From Thermoplasmatales archaeon (lineage in GTDB: Archaea > Thermoplasmatota > E2 > DHVEG-1): a stretch of DNA of 32,928 nt. Below the pieces are notes generated by a model. It made no database searches and had not been told where the DNA came from. It worked only from the letters and a program-made list of their open reading frames with translations. Location of the stretch: contig JAGMDE010000002.1 of NCBI GenBank assembly GCA_023128855.1, positions 1 to 32,928 of the forward strand, read 5' to 3'. A program made the translations under genes and the position numbers. This document shows, one piece after another, positions 22,898-31,027 of the stretch (its first letter is position 1; each line of letters begins with the position of its first letter).

Positions 22898-24709
22898 TTA
22901 GATATTAAATATTCTACTGAATAATTGTTCTAACATTGGGAAATGAGACAACAGTTTTTCAAAGATGTTTAATTCTCTGGTTCTTGGTGTTGTTAATATA
23001 ATATGAATAATTTCATAGTCACTTGGATCATCTTTATTTTCAATTTTTATTTCTCCTGTGAATGTCTGATCTTTTTCCGATGGTGCTGTACATATCATAT
23101 CTACCTCAACTCCATCATCCTCGGGTGTTAAATCATTGCCACCAATTGGTGAAAAGACCCATCCTCCCCAGTCAGGCCATTCAGTTACTTCCCAGTCAAG
23201 CTCAGAACCAGATGCTCCAATATTTTCAACAGTAAAGCTATCTGTAATAGTTTCTCCAGGATTTATACCAACCCACCAGAATTCATGGTCTTCAACATTT
23301 AAATCAGGATCTTCTGGTATATATTCCCCTGTCAAAGCCTTAATACAGAAGTTTGCAGTTCCATCCCAAGATGGATTAGAGAAATCATAATAATATAGAT
23401 CATCCCAAGTCGATCCATCCTTATAATAACTCTCTCCCGGATCTGCATCAGATTCAACAGTGACACGTGCGGATGCTCCCAAAAGAACAGGAACTTCTGA
23501 GGTTCTATCAATTGGTTGTCCTCCAGAAGATAGGGATAGATATATGTAAAAATCATCTTGACTTGTTACTTGAACGGGGTCGTTAAGATAAATTGTGTGA
23601 AATCCATAGTAATCTATATTTCCAGTTTCTGTAGATTGAAGGTTTTGTAGCTGCCCGCTAGTAAAATCATCGTAGATTTTTACTTCATAATCGACATCAT
23701 CTTCTGAAGTAAAGAAGCTTACAGCAACAATTGCTTCAGTTGATTCTGCTGTAAATGCATTGAATGCTTCAGAATATTCTGTAATTGTGTCACGCCATCC
23801 GTGATAATCATGATAGTAAATTGTGTCAAAGGGTTCATATTCTACACCTTGCATTGATACAGCCCCCATTTCCGGGTGTTGACCACACCATTTATCATAA
23901 TATGAAATCCAGAAATAACCTTCTTCTCCAAAGTCTATTCCCCAACTATTTTTACATAGCCATGCGCCAGGTTCAGGCGCTTGGGTATTTTTGTTATCAT
24001 CCCAACCACAAATAGCAACAGCATGATTAGGGGGATCAGAAGTTTCTGGAGGTTGATAATGCGAATTAGATTCATAGTCAAAAAAGCCCCAGCACATTGC
24101 TGTACCAATAACACCTTCTGACATTAACTTATATTTGATTGTATTAATATTGCTAAGGTCAGTTCCTGCAACATAAAATTCAACATCCATTGGATAATAA
24201 TGATGATAGCTTGGATCGTCTCTATCACATGGAATTTCAATGTTCTCATATGGTGCATCTTCCTCTCTTACAGCACCTTCTCCTCGGACAAGATAAGCTG
24301 ATGTGACCATATAGTCACCACCCCAGTGTGGATCAAGTCCTCCCCCACCAGGGTCATCGTCATTATTATGGGTGTTAAAACCATTCCACCAGTCAAGATG
24401 TGCTTCTGAAAGATCAGGTTCTCCTGTTTCACCTGCGGCATCCCAATTACCAGTCATTAGCAGATTTCCTTCCATGGAAGCCATTGCTCCATGAGTCCAA
24501 CAGGTTCCATATCCTCCTTGATCTCTAACTCCTGTCACATAATTATTCCCACCGACATCTCGTAAATCATAAGAGCTTGGTGGATCTCCCATAGATGAAC
24601 TTGCTGCTTTTTCTTTAGTAACAAAAACATTTGCGCTTGTAGGTATCACTAATGCAATGCTAATTAATGTAGCAATCAAAAGCTTCACAAAAATTCTATT
24701 CCTATTCAT
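22898..24709 (-). CDS. Secreted C1A cysteine peptidase with lectin-like domain and C-terminal tail
   Basis: 603 residues; signal peptide at about 8-27. The C1A domain has VRDQGGYGTCWTHG with Cys70, PPNHAVAICGWDDN with His229 and CKNSWGIDFGEEGYFWISY with Asn254, so the triad is complete. Residues about 290-470 match the lectin-like domain that often follows C1 peptidases of this type (AFTAESTEAIVAVSFFT, DFYIYLSL). A beta-sandwich follows (about 475-575, NPGETITDSFTVENIG), and the chain ends in the shared tail (LNIFEKLLSHFPMLEQLFSR). Likely an extracellular peptidase of the sort grouped with cathepsin-like enzymes of archaea and clostridia. It is divergently paired with the gene at 24867 across an operator-rich 157-nt gap. 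Confidence 0.92.
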   Translation of the reverse strand: MNRNRIFVKLLIATLISIALVIPTSANVFVTKEKAASSSMGDPPSSYDLRDVGGNNYVTGVRDQGGYGTCWTHGAMASMEGNLLMTGNWDAAGETGEPDLSEAHLDWWNGFNTHNNDDDPGGGGLDPHWGGDYMVTSAYLVRGEGAVREEDAPYENIEIPCDRDDPSYHHYYPMDVEFYVAGTDLSNINTIKYKLMSEGVIGTAMCWGFFDYESNSHYQPPETSDPPNHAVAICGWDDNKNTQAPEPGAWLCKNSWGIDFGEEGYFWISYYDKWCGQHPEMGAVSMQGVEYEPFDTIYYHDYHGWRDTITEYSEAFNAFTAESTEAIVAVSFFTSEDDVDYEVKIYDDFTSGQLQNLQSTETGNIDYYGFHTIYLNDPVQVTSQDDFYIYLSLSSGGQPIDRTSEVPVLLGASARVTVESDADPGESYYKDGSTWDDLYYYDFSNPSWDGTANFCIKALTGEYIPEDPDLNVEDHEFWWVGINPGETITDSFTVENIGASGSELDWEVTEWPDWGGWVFSPIGGNDLTPEDDGVEVDMICTAPSEKDQTFTGEIKIENKDDPSDYEIIHIILTTPRTRELNIFEKLLSHFPMLEQLFSRIFNI

Positions 24710-24729
24710 TTTATTTTACCCCCATTAAA

Positions 24730-24749
24730 TAGTTAACAGATGTTAACTA
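24730..24749 (-). promoter_or_regulatory. Palindromic operator TAGTTAAC-N4-GTTAACTA
   Basis: Perfect 8-bp inverted repeats around a 4-nt spacer, 21-40 nt before the ATG at 24709 and downstream of the minus-strand TATA candidate (TTTATATA near 24757-24765). That position would suit a repressor site. Confidence 0.6.
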
Positions 24750-24784
24750 CTTTGATGTATATAAATTTTGGTAGTAATAAATAT

Positions 24785-24824
24785 GTTATCAAAACAGGTA
24801 ACATACGTTATCTATTACGGTAAC
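24785..24824 (+). promoter_or_regulatory. Tandem GTTATC-N6-GGTAAC operators
   Basis: GTTATC at 24785 and 24807, GGTAAC at 24797 and 24819: two units exactly 22 bp apart, about two helical turns. They lie just upstream of the plus-strand TATA candidate (CTTTATATTATG) of the gene at 24867. GGTAAC-N4-GTTATC across the unit border resembles the palindrome at 24730. Confidence 0.55.
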
Positions 24825-24866
24825 TTTATATTATGAAATTCATTATCTGGCCACAGGGTGATTGTA

Positions 24867-25682
24867 ATGAAAAAAATATATACAATAATAATTGCAGCAA
24901 TTCTATGTGCAACAATTCTATGCGCAACAATTACAAGTTGTTCTGCGAAAGTTAGCATAAATACCGAAACTTTAGGAGATGAGTGGACAGGATATATAAG
25001 AATCGAAGGAAAAGATGATATAGTATGGGCTGACGTCGTAACCGTCGATGAGACATATTTTAACGCAAAGAATGTAGATACCGGAGAAATTGAAGAGTAT
25101 TATATCTCGTTCCCAAGTGTATTGGGAGCTTTGGTAGAAGCCTCAGATATTGGTAGTTTTTATATTTTTATTGAATATTGGCCAGCTTGGGATGCATTTC
25201 TTGTAAAAACAATAGGAGATGATTCTGACTGGTGGCACTATCTAGTTGATTATGAAGTCCCTATGGTCGGTACAGGAGATTATGAATTAACAGAAGATGA
25301 TGAAGATATATTATTTGGTTATCTAGAACAATGGGAAGTAAATGTATTAAAAATATCACTTGATAAAGAGGTAGTAAAGAAAAACGAAGAGTTTACGGTA
25401 ACGATAACCAACCTAAGTGATGGTGCAGTTGAAGGAGCAACAGTTTACATAAATTCAGAAACTTACACAACAGATGAAAATGGGGAAGTAACAGCAACCA
25501 TTGGAACAGTTGGATCATATAAAATATATGCAGAAAAGGAAAATCACGTTAGATCTGAAAAATTAGACATTTATGTAAAGGTAAAAAACACTCCAAAACG
25601 TGTAAAAATAATACTAAACTTCTTAGAAGTATTTCCCAAGCTTGAGAAGTTGCTTCAGCCTTTATTAAATTTCTATATGTAA
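24867..25682 (+). CDS. Secreted DUF4430-like/Ig-like protein with C-terminal tail, lipoprotein candidate
   Basis: GGGTGAT precedes the ATG at 24867 closely; the GTG at 24858 is part of that motif. Product 271 residues. The N-terminus is basic then hydrophobic and ends ATITSC, a possible lipobox with Cys25 as anchor. Residues about 35-165 resemble the DUF4430/transcobalamin-C-like domain (SVLGALVEASDIG, WWHYLVDYEVP). Residues 170-245 are an Ig-like or carboxypeptidase-regulatory-like beta-sandwich (ISLDKEVVKKNEEFTVTITN). It ends in the shared tail (ILNFLEVFPKLEKLLQPLLN). No catalytic motif is seen; a binding or surface role is likely. It is divergent from, and probably coregulated with, the C1A gene. 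Confidence 0.78.
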   Translation: MKKIYTIIIAAILCATILCATITSCSAKVSINTETLGDEWTGYIRIEGKDDIVWADVVTVDETYFNAKNVDTGEIEEYYISFPSVLGALVEASDIGSFYIFIEYWPAWDAFLVKTIGDDSDWWHYLVDYEVPMVGTGDYELTEDDEDILFGYLEQWEVNVLKISLDKEVVKKNEEFTVTITNLSDGAVEGATVYINSETYTTDENGEVTATIGTVGSYKIYAEKENHVRSEKLDIYVKVKNTPKRVKIILNFLEVFPKLEKLLQPLLNFYM

Positions 25683-25712
25683 AAGAGATTCAACTATCTC
25701 TTTTCTATTTTT
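25681..25712 (+). terminator. Hairpin plus T-run terminator
   Basis: AAAAGAGAT (25681-25689), a 6-nt loop and ATCTCTTTT (25696-25704) form a perfect 9-bp stem followed by a T-rich stretch (CTATTTTT). The stem begins within the stop codon of the gene at 24867. It is nearly symmetrical and may also serve the convergent purP gene. Confidence 0.65.
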
Positions 25713-25731
25713 AGAGAGAATCTATAACAAA

Positions 25732-26799
25732 CTATGTAAGAATTTCATTTAAAAGATTCTTTTTTGCAGCAAACTTAATTTCCTGAGCTATTCTCCTACC
25801 AGTTGAAAGATCAGGTTGAATCATCTCAGAATAGGGCGATCCTGCAATATAAGGATTTGTCCCAGCAACAATTCTAGAAGAAATCTCAAAGACTCTAAAC
25901 TCCAAATCCTCAGTTACCACAGTTTCCAAACAAAAAGATCCTATCATTCCGCCAAATAGCTTCAAAGATTTTTCAACAACTGCTTCACCCATTTTAAAAA
26001 CTTTAGGAAGAAGAGACTCACGCATAACAATAGGAATATTACCAGTTACAACAAATGTTGGATGAATGCCAAGTTCTTCAAGTTCAGCAATTGAGCCAAG
26101 TCTTTGAACTTCATCAATGGTTGTTTCATCACGTCTATCCATAGAAAGAAGCTGAAGACTGCCTTTACTAAGCTTGTATGCGTTATCTTGAATTGGAGAA
26201 TAAAAATAATGAATGTAATAACGAGTGCCCATAACAAACTCTTGGATAATGTAAGATTTTCCCTTTTCAATTCGTTTTTTAAATTCATCATAGGTTTTTG
26301 CTATGAAAAAACCTTTACCACCCTTTGCACCATGATATTTCACAATAACAGGTTTATCAATATTCTTGGGGTCTTTGATTTCCTTAGGCATTACAAGGCC
26401 AGCGCCTTCGAGCCATTTTCTCTCCATGTTTCTATCAGATTCCCACTTGAGAACATCTCTATTTCCAAATGTTGGAAGATCAAGTGTTGAAAATTTATCT
26501 GCACCTAGATATTCAACAAAAGAGCCATGAGGGATAACGATAGCGTTTTTTTCTCTCAATTCCTCTGTAAATTTTAAAATATCTTTGTAATTATCAACAA
26601 TAAGAAACTCATCTGGTTTACCTAATGGAAAAGCATCATAAAATTTCTTTTTTTCACCGACTGAAATACCAATTGTCTTGAGTCCTTCTTTTCTTGCACC
26701 ATTAAAAATCTGAAGAGAAGAATGAGAACAGACAGTGGCTATTCTAAGGTTTTTTTTATCGTAAGATGTAAGCATGTCGTTTACATTTATTTTGGTCAT
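25732..26799 (-). CDS. purP: 5-formaminoimidazole-4-carboxamide ribonucleotide synthetase
   Basis: 355 residues, full length for the family. PurP joins formate to AICAR using ATP to make FAICAR, replacing the folate-dependent step of purine synthesis in archaea. Seen motifs: N-terminal domain with ATVCSHSSLQIFNGARKEG, the central PVIVKYHGAKGGKGFF ATP-grasp loop, MGTRYYIHYFYSP and a C-terminal RVFEISSRIVAGTNPYI. The family also has PurO/PurP-like homologues of uncertain function, but the intact catalytic motifs favour the synthetase. It is followed on the same strand only by the intergenic terminator. Confidence 0.94.
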   Translation of the reverse strand: MTKINVNDMLTSYDKKNLRIATVCSHSSLQIFNGARKEGLKTIGISVGEKKKFYDAFPLGKPDEFLIVDNYKDILKFTEELREKNAIVIPHGSFVEYLGADKFSTLDLPTFGNRDVLKWESDRNMERKWLEGAGLVMPKEIKDPKNIDKPVIVKYHGAKGGKGFFIAKTYDEFKKRIEKGKSYIIQEFVMGTRYYIHYFYSPIQDNAYKLSKGSLQLLSMDRRDETTIDEVQRLGSIAELEELGIHPTFVVTGNIPIVMRESLLPKVFKMGEAVVEKSLKLFGGMIGSFCLETVVTEDLEFRVFEISSRIVAGTNPYIAGSPYSEMIQPDLSTGRRIAQEIKFAAKKNLLNEILT

Positions 26800-26865
26800 A
26801 ACGGCGACACCCTTACACCCCTTGAATAACCATAACTATTTTAATAGTTTCGATGTGTTTGTTTA

Positions 26866-27333
26866 TTATTTGCCAAAGTAAGCTCTTACTTCCTTTCTTG
26901 TTAAAATAAAGAGTGAAGTTGGTATTAAAAAAATCAAAAATATGTAACCTATGTATTGAAAGCCTGTTTGAATATCTGTAAAGATATTGTCAAAAGATTC
27001 ATTTATTATCATTATTCCTACCATATAAATTCCAAGAAATACATGATATCCTAAGAATGATGAAAACATTATCCCGATAAGCCATGACCATTTTTTATTG
27101 AATAACGTCCCGTAAGATGATACAGCTGATAAAATTATTATGCCTAAATATAGCAGCAAATATAAAATAAAACTATAAGAGATGTATAGATCCAATTCAG
27201 ATATTGAACCGCTATGAAAACTCAATGTATCTAAGTATCTAAGGGTATGGATAATTAGTATGCCGGAAAATATTATGCTTATTCCAATCCATAAGATTAA
27301 TAAAATATAGATATTGGTTGGTTTTTTTTCCAT
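26866..27333 (-). CDS. Four-helix membrane protein of unknown function
   Basis: 155 residues; the ATG follows GGAGGG by 6 nt. Four hydrophobic segments lie at about 8-30, 48-70, 80-105 and 128-148, with short polar loops and a basic C-terminal end. No recognisable motif. It lies upstream of purP on the same strand with a 66-nt gap, so cotranscription is possible but no functional link is known. Confidence 0.7.
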   Translation of the reverse strand: MEKKPTNIYILLILWIGISIIFSGILIIHTLRYLDTLSFHSGSISELDLYISYSFILYLLLYLGIIILSAVSSYGTLFNKKWSWLIGIMFSSFLGYHVFLGIYMVGIMIINESFDNIFTDIQTGFQYIGYIFLIFLIPTSLFILTRKEVRAYFGK

Positions 27334-27426
27334 TTTTTCCCTCCTTTCTAAAAACCATATGTTTTTTTAGAAATTATATTTTTGGATATTATTGTCAAGA
27401 TATCCGGTAACATTTGTACAACAACC

Positions 27427-27435
27427 CTTTAAAAG
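27427..27435 (+). promoter_or_regulatory. TATA box candidate for small gene at 27464
   Basis: CTTTAAAAG is centred 33 nt before the ATG at 27464, close to the spacing for a leaderless transcript. Confidence 0.35.
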
Positions 27436-27463
27436 CAAGAAAACAAACCTTTAATTGATAACA

Positions 27464-27589
27464 ATGTTAATTGTAGGGCAAGTATCCAGTAAAGAAGAAG
27501 CAAACGAGATTACTTTTATTGCTAAACTTTTCGTAGTTGGACAACGTGCAAGATTTCTTGCCCATCAGAAAGACAAAAATAACGATTAA
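27464..27589 (+). CDS. Possible small protein (41 aa)
   Basis: An ATG-to-TAA frame of 41 codons (MLIVGQVSSKEEANEITFIA at the start, basic end) occupies most of the 322-nt gap between the divergent genes at 27333 and 27657. No Shine-Dalgarno is present, but a TATA candidate lies at the leaderless distance. The composition is credible for a small alpha-beta protein. The family is not recognised, and the frame could be chance or a relic. The rest of the gap holds only AT-rich promoter sequence. Confidence 0.35.
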   Translation: MLIVGQVSSKEEANEITFIAKLFVVGQRARFLAHQKDKNND

Positions 27590-27656
27590 ATCCTTTTTTT
27601 GTTATATTTTATTCAATAAACTTTATTTACCCGTTGTTAGTTAAAAAATTACAACG

Positions 27657-29078
27657 GTGATTAAGCTGGTCAATCTAAGATTTTATGGGGGAATCAATGA
27701 GATAGGTGGAAACAAGATTCTCCTTGAAGACAATGATACAAAAATATTCTTAGATTTTGGCATGAGTTTTAGTAGGCGAGAAAAATATTTTGAAGAGTTT
27801 TTACGACCGAGAACTGCAAATGGCATTGGCGATTTTCTTGAAGTGAATCTAACACCTGATATATCTGGTATTTATCGTGAAGATCTTTTAGAACATCTAG
27901 GCAGAAAACCAGAAAATCCAGTTGTACAAGGAGTGGTTTTGTCTCATGCACATGCTGATCATGCAAATTATATTTCATTTCTTCACAAAGACATCACAAT
28001 CTATTGCGGTGAAACATGTAAATACATCCTTGAAGCAGTTGACGAGCAAACCCAGAGAGATCTTGAAAATGAGGTTTTAAACTTTAAAATTCGACCGCTT
28101 TACAATAAGGATAGGAAGAATCCTCCTATAAAGCGACAAATTAATACTTTTAGAACTGGGGATAAATTTAAGATTGATTCGCTAGAAATTAAGCCTATCG
28201 CAGTAGATCACAGTGTCCCCGGAGCATATGGATTTATAATCTATACATCTGAAGGAGCTGTGGTTTATACTGGTGATCTACGGATGCATGGAACACATGC
28301 ATATATGACAAAGGAGTTCATCAATGCCTCCAAAGAGGTTAAACCAATTGCAATGATAACAGAAGGGACGAGGATAGATCTTAAAAAAACCGATGAATCT
28401 GAGCAGAAGGTTTACAACGATTCAAAAAATGAGTTATCTAAAAACAAAAATCTATCAATTGTTGATTTTAACTTCAAAGATGTGGATCGATTTACCACAT
28501 TTTATAAGATGGCTAAAGATCTGAATAAAAAGCTTGTAATTAGTTTCAAACATGCATGTTTTCTTGAGAGATATCACAGGGATAAAAAACTTAGAACACC
28601 TGATAGCAAAGATAATCAAATACTCTTATTGAAACCTAAAAGACTAACTGGAACATATATAGATGAGGATTACACAGATTGGTATATTAAAAAACGTCTG
28701 AATTATCCAAATATTATCCTTGCTGAAGATATAGCTAGGAACCCGAGTAAATATGTGGTTGTTTTGAACTTTTATTATTTCAACATGCTCGTTGATTTAA
28801 AACCTAAAAATGGGACATACATTCATTCACTATCTGAACCGTTTAACGAAGAAATGGAAATATCATATGAAAGGATGAATAACTGGCTGAATCATTTTGA
28901 TGTAAAATTTGTCCAATCGCATTGCTCTGGACATATTAGTGGACCGGATTTATATGATTTAATCGAGACCATTAATCCAAAAAAGGTATTTCCTATTCAT
29001 ACAGAACATCCAGAAATGTTCAAAAAGTTAAATATGAATGTTGAAATTGTAGAAGAAGGAAAAAAATATGAGACATAG
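27657..29078 (+). CDS. RNase J-family metallo-beta-lactamase ribonuclease
   Basis: 473 residues, GTG start. The beta-lactamase fold begins LRFYGGINEIGGNKILL. Zinc motif 2 is SHAHADHAN (His97, His99, Asp101, His102), with further ligands in VDHSVPGAYG and YTGDLRMHG. A beta-CASP insertion follows, and the C-terminal motifs HCSGHISG and PIHTEHPEMF (His) close the active site. RNase J enzymes are 5'-3' exo- and endoribonucleases that turn over and mature RNA; archaeal members are common in Euryarchaeota and relatives. The last 11 nt overlap the DUF998 gene, showing translational coupling. Confidence 0.88.
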   Translation: MIKLVNLRFYGGINEIGGNKILLEDNDTKIFLDFGMSFSRREKYFEEFLRPRTANGIGDFLEVNLTPDISGIYREDLLEHLGRKPENPVVQGVVLSHAHADHANYISFLHKDITIYCGETCKYILEAVDEQTQRDLENEVLNFKIRPLYNKDRKNPPIKRQINTFRTGDKFKIDSLEIKPIAVDHSVPGAYGFIIYTSEGAVVYTGDLRMHGTHAYMTKEFINASKEVKPIAMITEGTRIDLKKTDESEQKVYNDSKNELSKNKNLSIVDFNFKDVDRFTTFYKMAKDLNKKLVISFKHACFLERYHRDKKLRTPDSKDNQILLLKPKRLTGTYIDEDYTDWYIKKRLNYPNIILAEDIARNPSKYVVVLNFYYFNMLVDLKPKNGTYIHSLSEPFNEEMEISYERMNNWLNHFDVKFVQSHCSGHISGPDLYDLIETINPKKVFPIHTEHPEMFKKLNMNVEIVEEGKKYET

Positions 29079-29643
29079 TTTATTGATTAAAACCTCTGGT
29101 TTTTGTGGAGTTACTCTCCCAATTTTTACATTTTTATTCATATTACGTTCAATGAGTCGAGTTACAGGTTTTAGCTGGACTGAAAACGCGATAAGTGATC
29201 TTGGAAGAATCGGTTATGGCACTTCTTATTTTAACTTTGGATTAATTATAATTGGAATTTTACTTCTAGTTTTTTCAATTGGATTAAATCTTGCATTAAA
29301 GACCCAAAGGGTTGGACCAACTGTTTTTGCGTTAAGTGCAATTTATCTGGTAGGAGTAGGTATTTATCCACTACCAACCTCTGAACATATAGATCTATCA
29401 GGGTTGTTTTTTATTGCATTTACCTTTGGTTTTTTAGTATTTGGGATTAAAAATTATAAAAATCAAGTTGATTTTTTGAAAAAAATGGGGGGTTTTGCAT
29501 TAATTGTTGTTGCATTTGCAGCAATTGCACCAATTTCTTTGATTTTTGTAAGTGGAATTGCTATTCCTGAGGCGATGATGCTATTTCCTGGGTTTATTTG
29601 GTGTTTCGTTTTTGGAATTTACATGATTTTATCCAAATTTTGA
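29068..29643 (+). CDS. DUF998-family membrane protein
   Basis: 191 residues with six membrane segments at about 12-30, 50-75, 82-102, 108-125, 138-160 and 168-188. The extracytoplasmic motif FSWTENAISDLGRIGYG is the DUF998 signature. Function unknown; some relatives occur beside lipid or stress genes. The start overlaps the RNase J stop region, so the two are made from one message, though a shared function is not implied. Confidence 0.82.
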   Translation: MRHSLLIKTSGFCGVTLPIFTFLFILRSMSRVTGFSWTENAISDLGRIGYGTSYFNFGLIIIGILLLVFSIGLNLALKTQRVGPTVFALSAIYLVGVGIYPLPTSEHIDLSGLFFIAFTFGFLVFGIKNYKNQVDFLKKMGGFALIVVAFAAIAPISLIFVSGIAIPEAMMLFPGFIWCFVFGIYMILSKF

Positions 29644-29756
29644 TACAAAATATGACATTTGTTTTATATATGACGTTAACTTATTGGAATAAAGAAAACT
29701 GTATAAACCTTAAAAATATTGTAAAATAAACTTTGAGTTTATCTGGGGGAGTGAAT

Positions 29757-30836
29757 ATGCCAGATCTTTACAAATATAGTAAAAAGAAGGATGAACAAAC
29801 CATGATAGAAACAGATACAGGTAAAAGAAAAAAAGAACAATTCGTTGAAAATCTTCGTGAAGGAGATGTAGTTAACGACCTTTATGCTGTTAAAATAAAA
29901 AATCCTCCACGACCCTATAAGAGAGGAACATGGTTTGGCCTTGTTGCAACAGATAAAACAGGTGAAATCAGCGTAAAATTCTGGGGCGGTGATAACAAGG
30001 AGCGTGTTAAGAGACTTTATGATAGTTTCAAAGTCGGTGATGTTATCCAAGTAAGACTTGGAAACGTAGAGATTTATGAAGATAAACCCCAGATATCTAT
30101 TAATGAAACCGTTGGTGGACTTAGAAGATGCAGTCCGAACGAGTATGATGTTAGAGATTTCATTCCGTCACTTGATGATAAAAAAATAAAGGAGCTATTA
30201 GAAGTAATAAAAAAGGATATTGCTAGTGTTGAAAACGCTCAACTTAAGACTCTTCTCAATCTGTTTTTTAATGATTCTGATTTTGTGAAGGATTATTCTC
30301 ATTCTCCTTCTGCTATTACTCATCATCATAATTATGTCGGTGGAAATCTTGAGCATGGTGTTGGTGTTGTTAGACTTTGTAAAAATATTTGTGAGATGTA
30401 TGAGAATATCAACAAGGATTTAGTAATAACTGGTGGAATTCTTCACGACATTGGTAAAATCAAGGAGTATAAAGTGGGGGCAGCTATTGATAAAACTGAT
30501 GAGGGGAATTTTATCGGCCATATTGTAATGGGCGACAGATGGATTCGGGAAAAAATAGGTGAACTTAGAGAGAAAGGAAAAGATTTTGATCAGAATCTTG
30601 AGGATAAGTTATGCCACATCATGCTTAGTCACCATGGAAAGTACGAGTTTGGTTCACCACGTATGCCAAAAACCATTGAAGCTTGTATTGTTCATGCAGC
30701 TGATTTGATGGATTCACAGGTTAAAAATTTCATTCAAACTATTGAGGAAGGTAGAAAAACTAGTGAGGATGAATGGGCATTTATATGGGATTCTGATGTT
30801 GGTATGAAGAGATCAATGTATCTAGGTGAGGATTAG
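29757..30836 (+). CDS. OB-fold/HD-domain protein, YhaM-like 3'-5' exoribonuclease
   Basis: The ATG at 29757 follows GGGGGAGTG closely; product 359 residues. An N-terminal OB-fold (about 25-120, GLVATDKTGEISVKFWGGDN) is followed by an HD phosphohydrolase domain: HHHNYVGGNLEHGVGV, GGILHDIGKIKEY (the His-Asp pair) and LSHHGKYEFGSPRMPKTIEA, ending AADLMDSQ. This order is that of YhaM/CBF1, Mn-dependent 3'-5' exoribonucleases also active on DNA. Cytoplasmic. The neighbouring RNase J gives the region an RNA-turnover flavour. The substrate in archaea is not certain. Confidence 0.87.
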   Translation: MPDLYKYSKKKDEQTMIETDTGKRKKEQFVENLREGDVVNDLYAVKIKNPPRPYKRGTWFGLVATDKTGEISVKFWGGDNKERVKRLYDSFKVGDVIQVRLGNVEIYEDKPQISINETVGGLRRCSPNEYDVRDFIPSLDDKKIKELLEVIKKDIASVENAQLKTLLNLFFNDSDFVKDYSHSPSAITHHHNYVGGNLEHGVGVVRLCKNICEMYENINKDLVITGGILHDIGKIKEYKVGAAIDKTDEGNFIGHIVMGDRWIREKIGELREKGKDFDQNLEDKLCHIMLSHHGKYEFGSPRMPKTIEACIVHAADLMDSQVKNFIQTIEEGRKTSEDEWAFIWDSDVGMKRSMYLGED

Positions 30837-30841
30837 ATTTT

Positions 30842-31012
30842 ATGAAGAAAGATATGGTTAAAATTCTCTGCTGTCCAACATGCAAAGGTAATTTAGAATT
30901 AGACATTAAAAAAGAAGAAAAAGGAGAGATCATCGAAGGTAGTTTTACTTGTAAAAAGTGTAATTGTGATTATTCGATAGAAGATGGAATTCCTAATCTT
31001 TTACCGAAATAA
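30842..31012 (+). CDS. Trm112-like small zinc protein
   Basis: 56 residues starting 6 nt after the stop of the OB-HD gene, with GGTGAGG upstream as ribosome site. Two zinc-knuckle pairs (CPTC and CKKC) flank a hairpin, and the ending DGIPNLLP is typical of the Trm112/YcaR family. Archaeal Trm112 proteins activate tRNA and rRNA methyltransferases by binding them; the partner is not in view. Complete at the family's length. Confidence 0.8.
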   Translation: MKKDMVKILCCPTCKGNLELDIKKEEKGEIIEGSFTCKKCNCDYSIEDGIPNLLPK

Positions 31013-31027
31013 GACAAGAATTTATTT

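Noticed and set aside
26104..26490. Plus-strand frame of 128 codons
   Set aside because: Antisense to purP, whose motifs are intact throughout; composition is that of a shadow frame.
29739..30050. Minus-strand frame of 103 codons
   Set aside because: Antisense to the OB-fold part of the YhaM-like gene.
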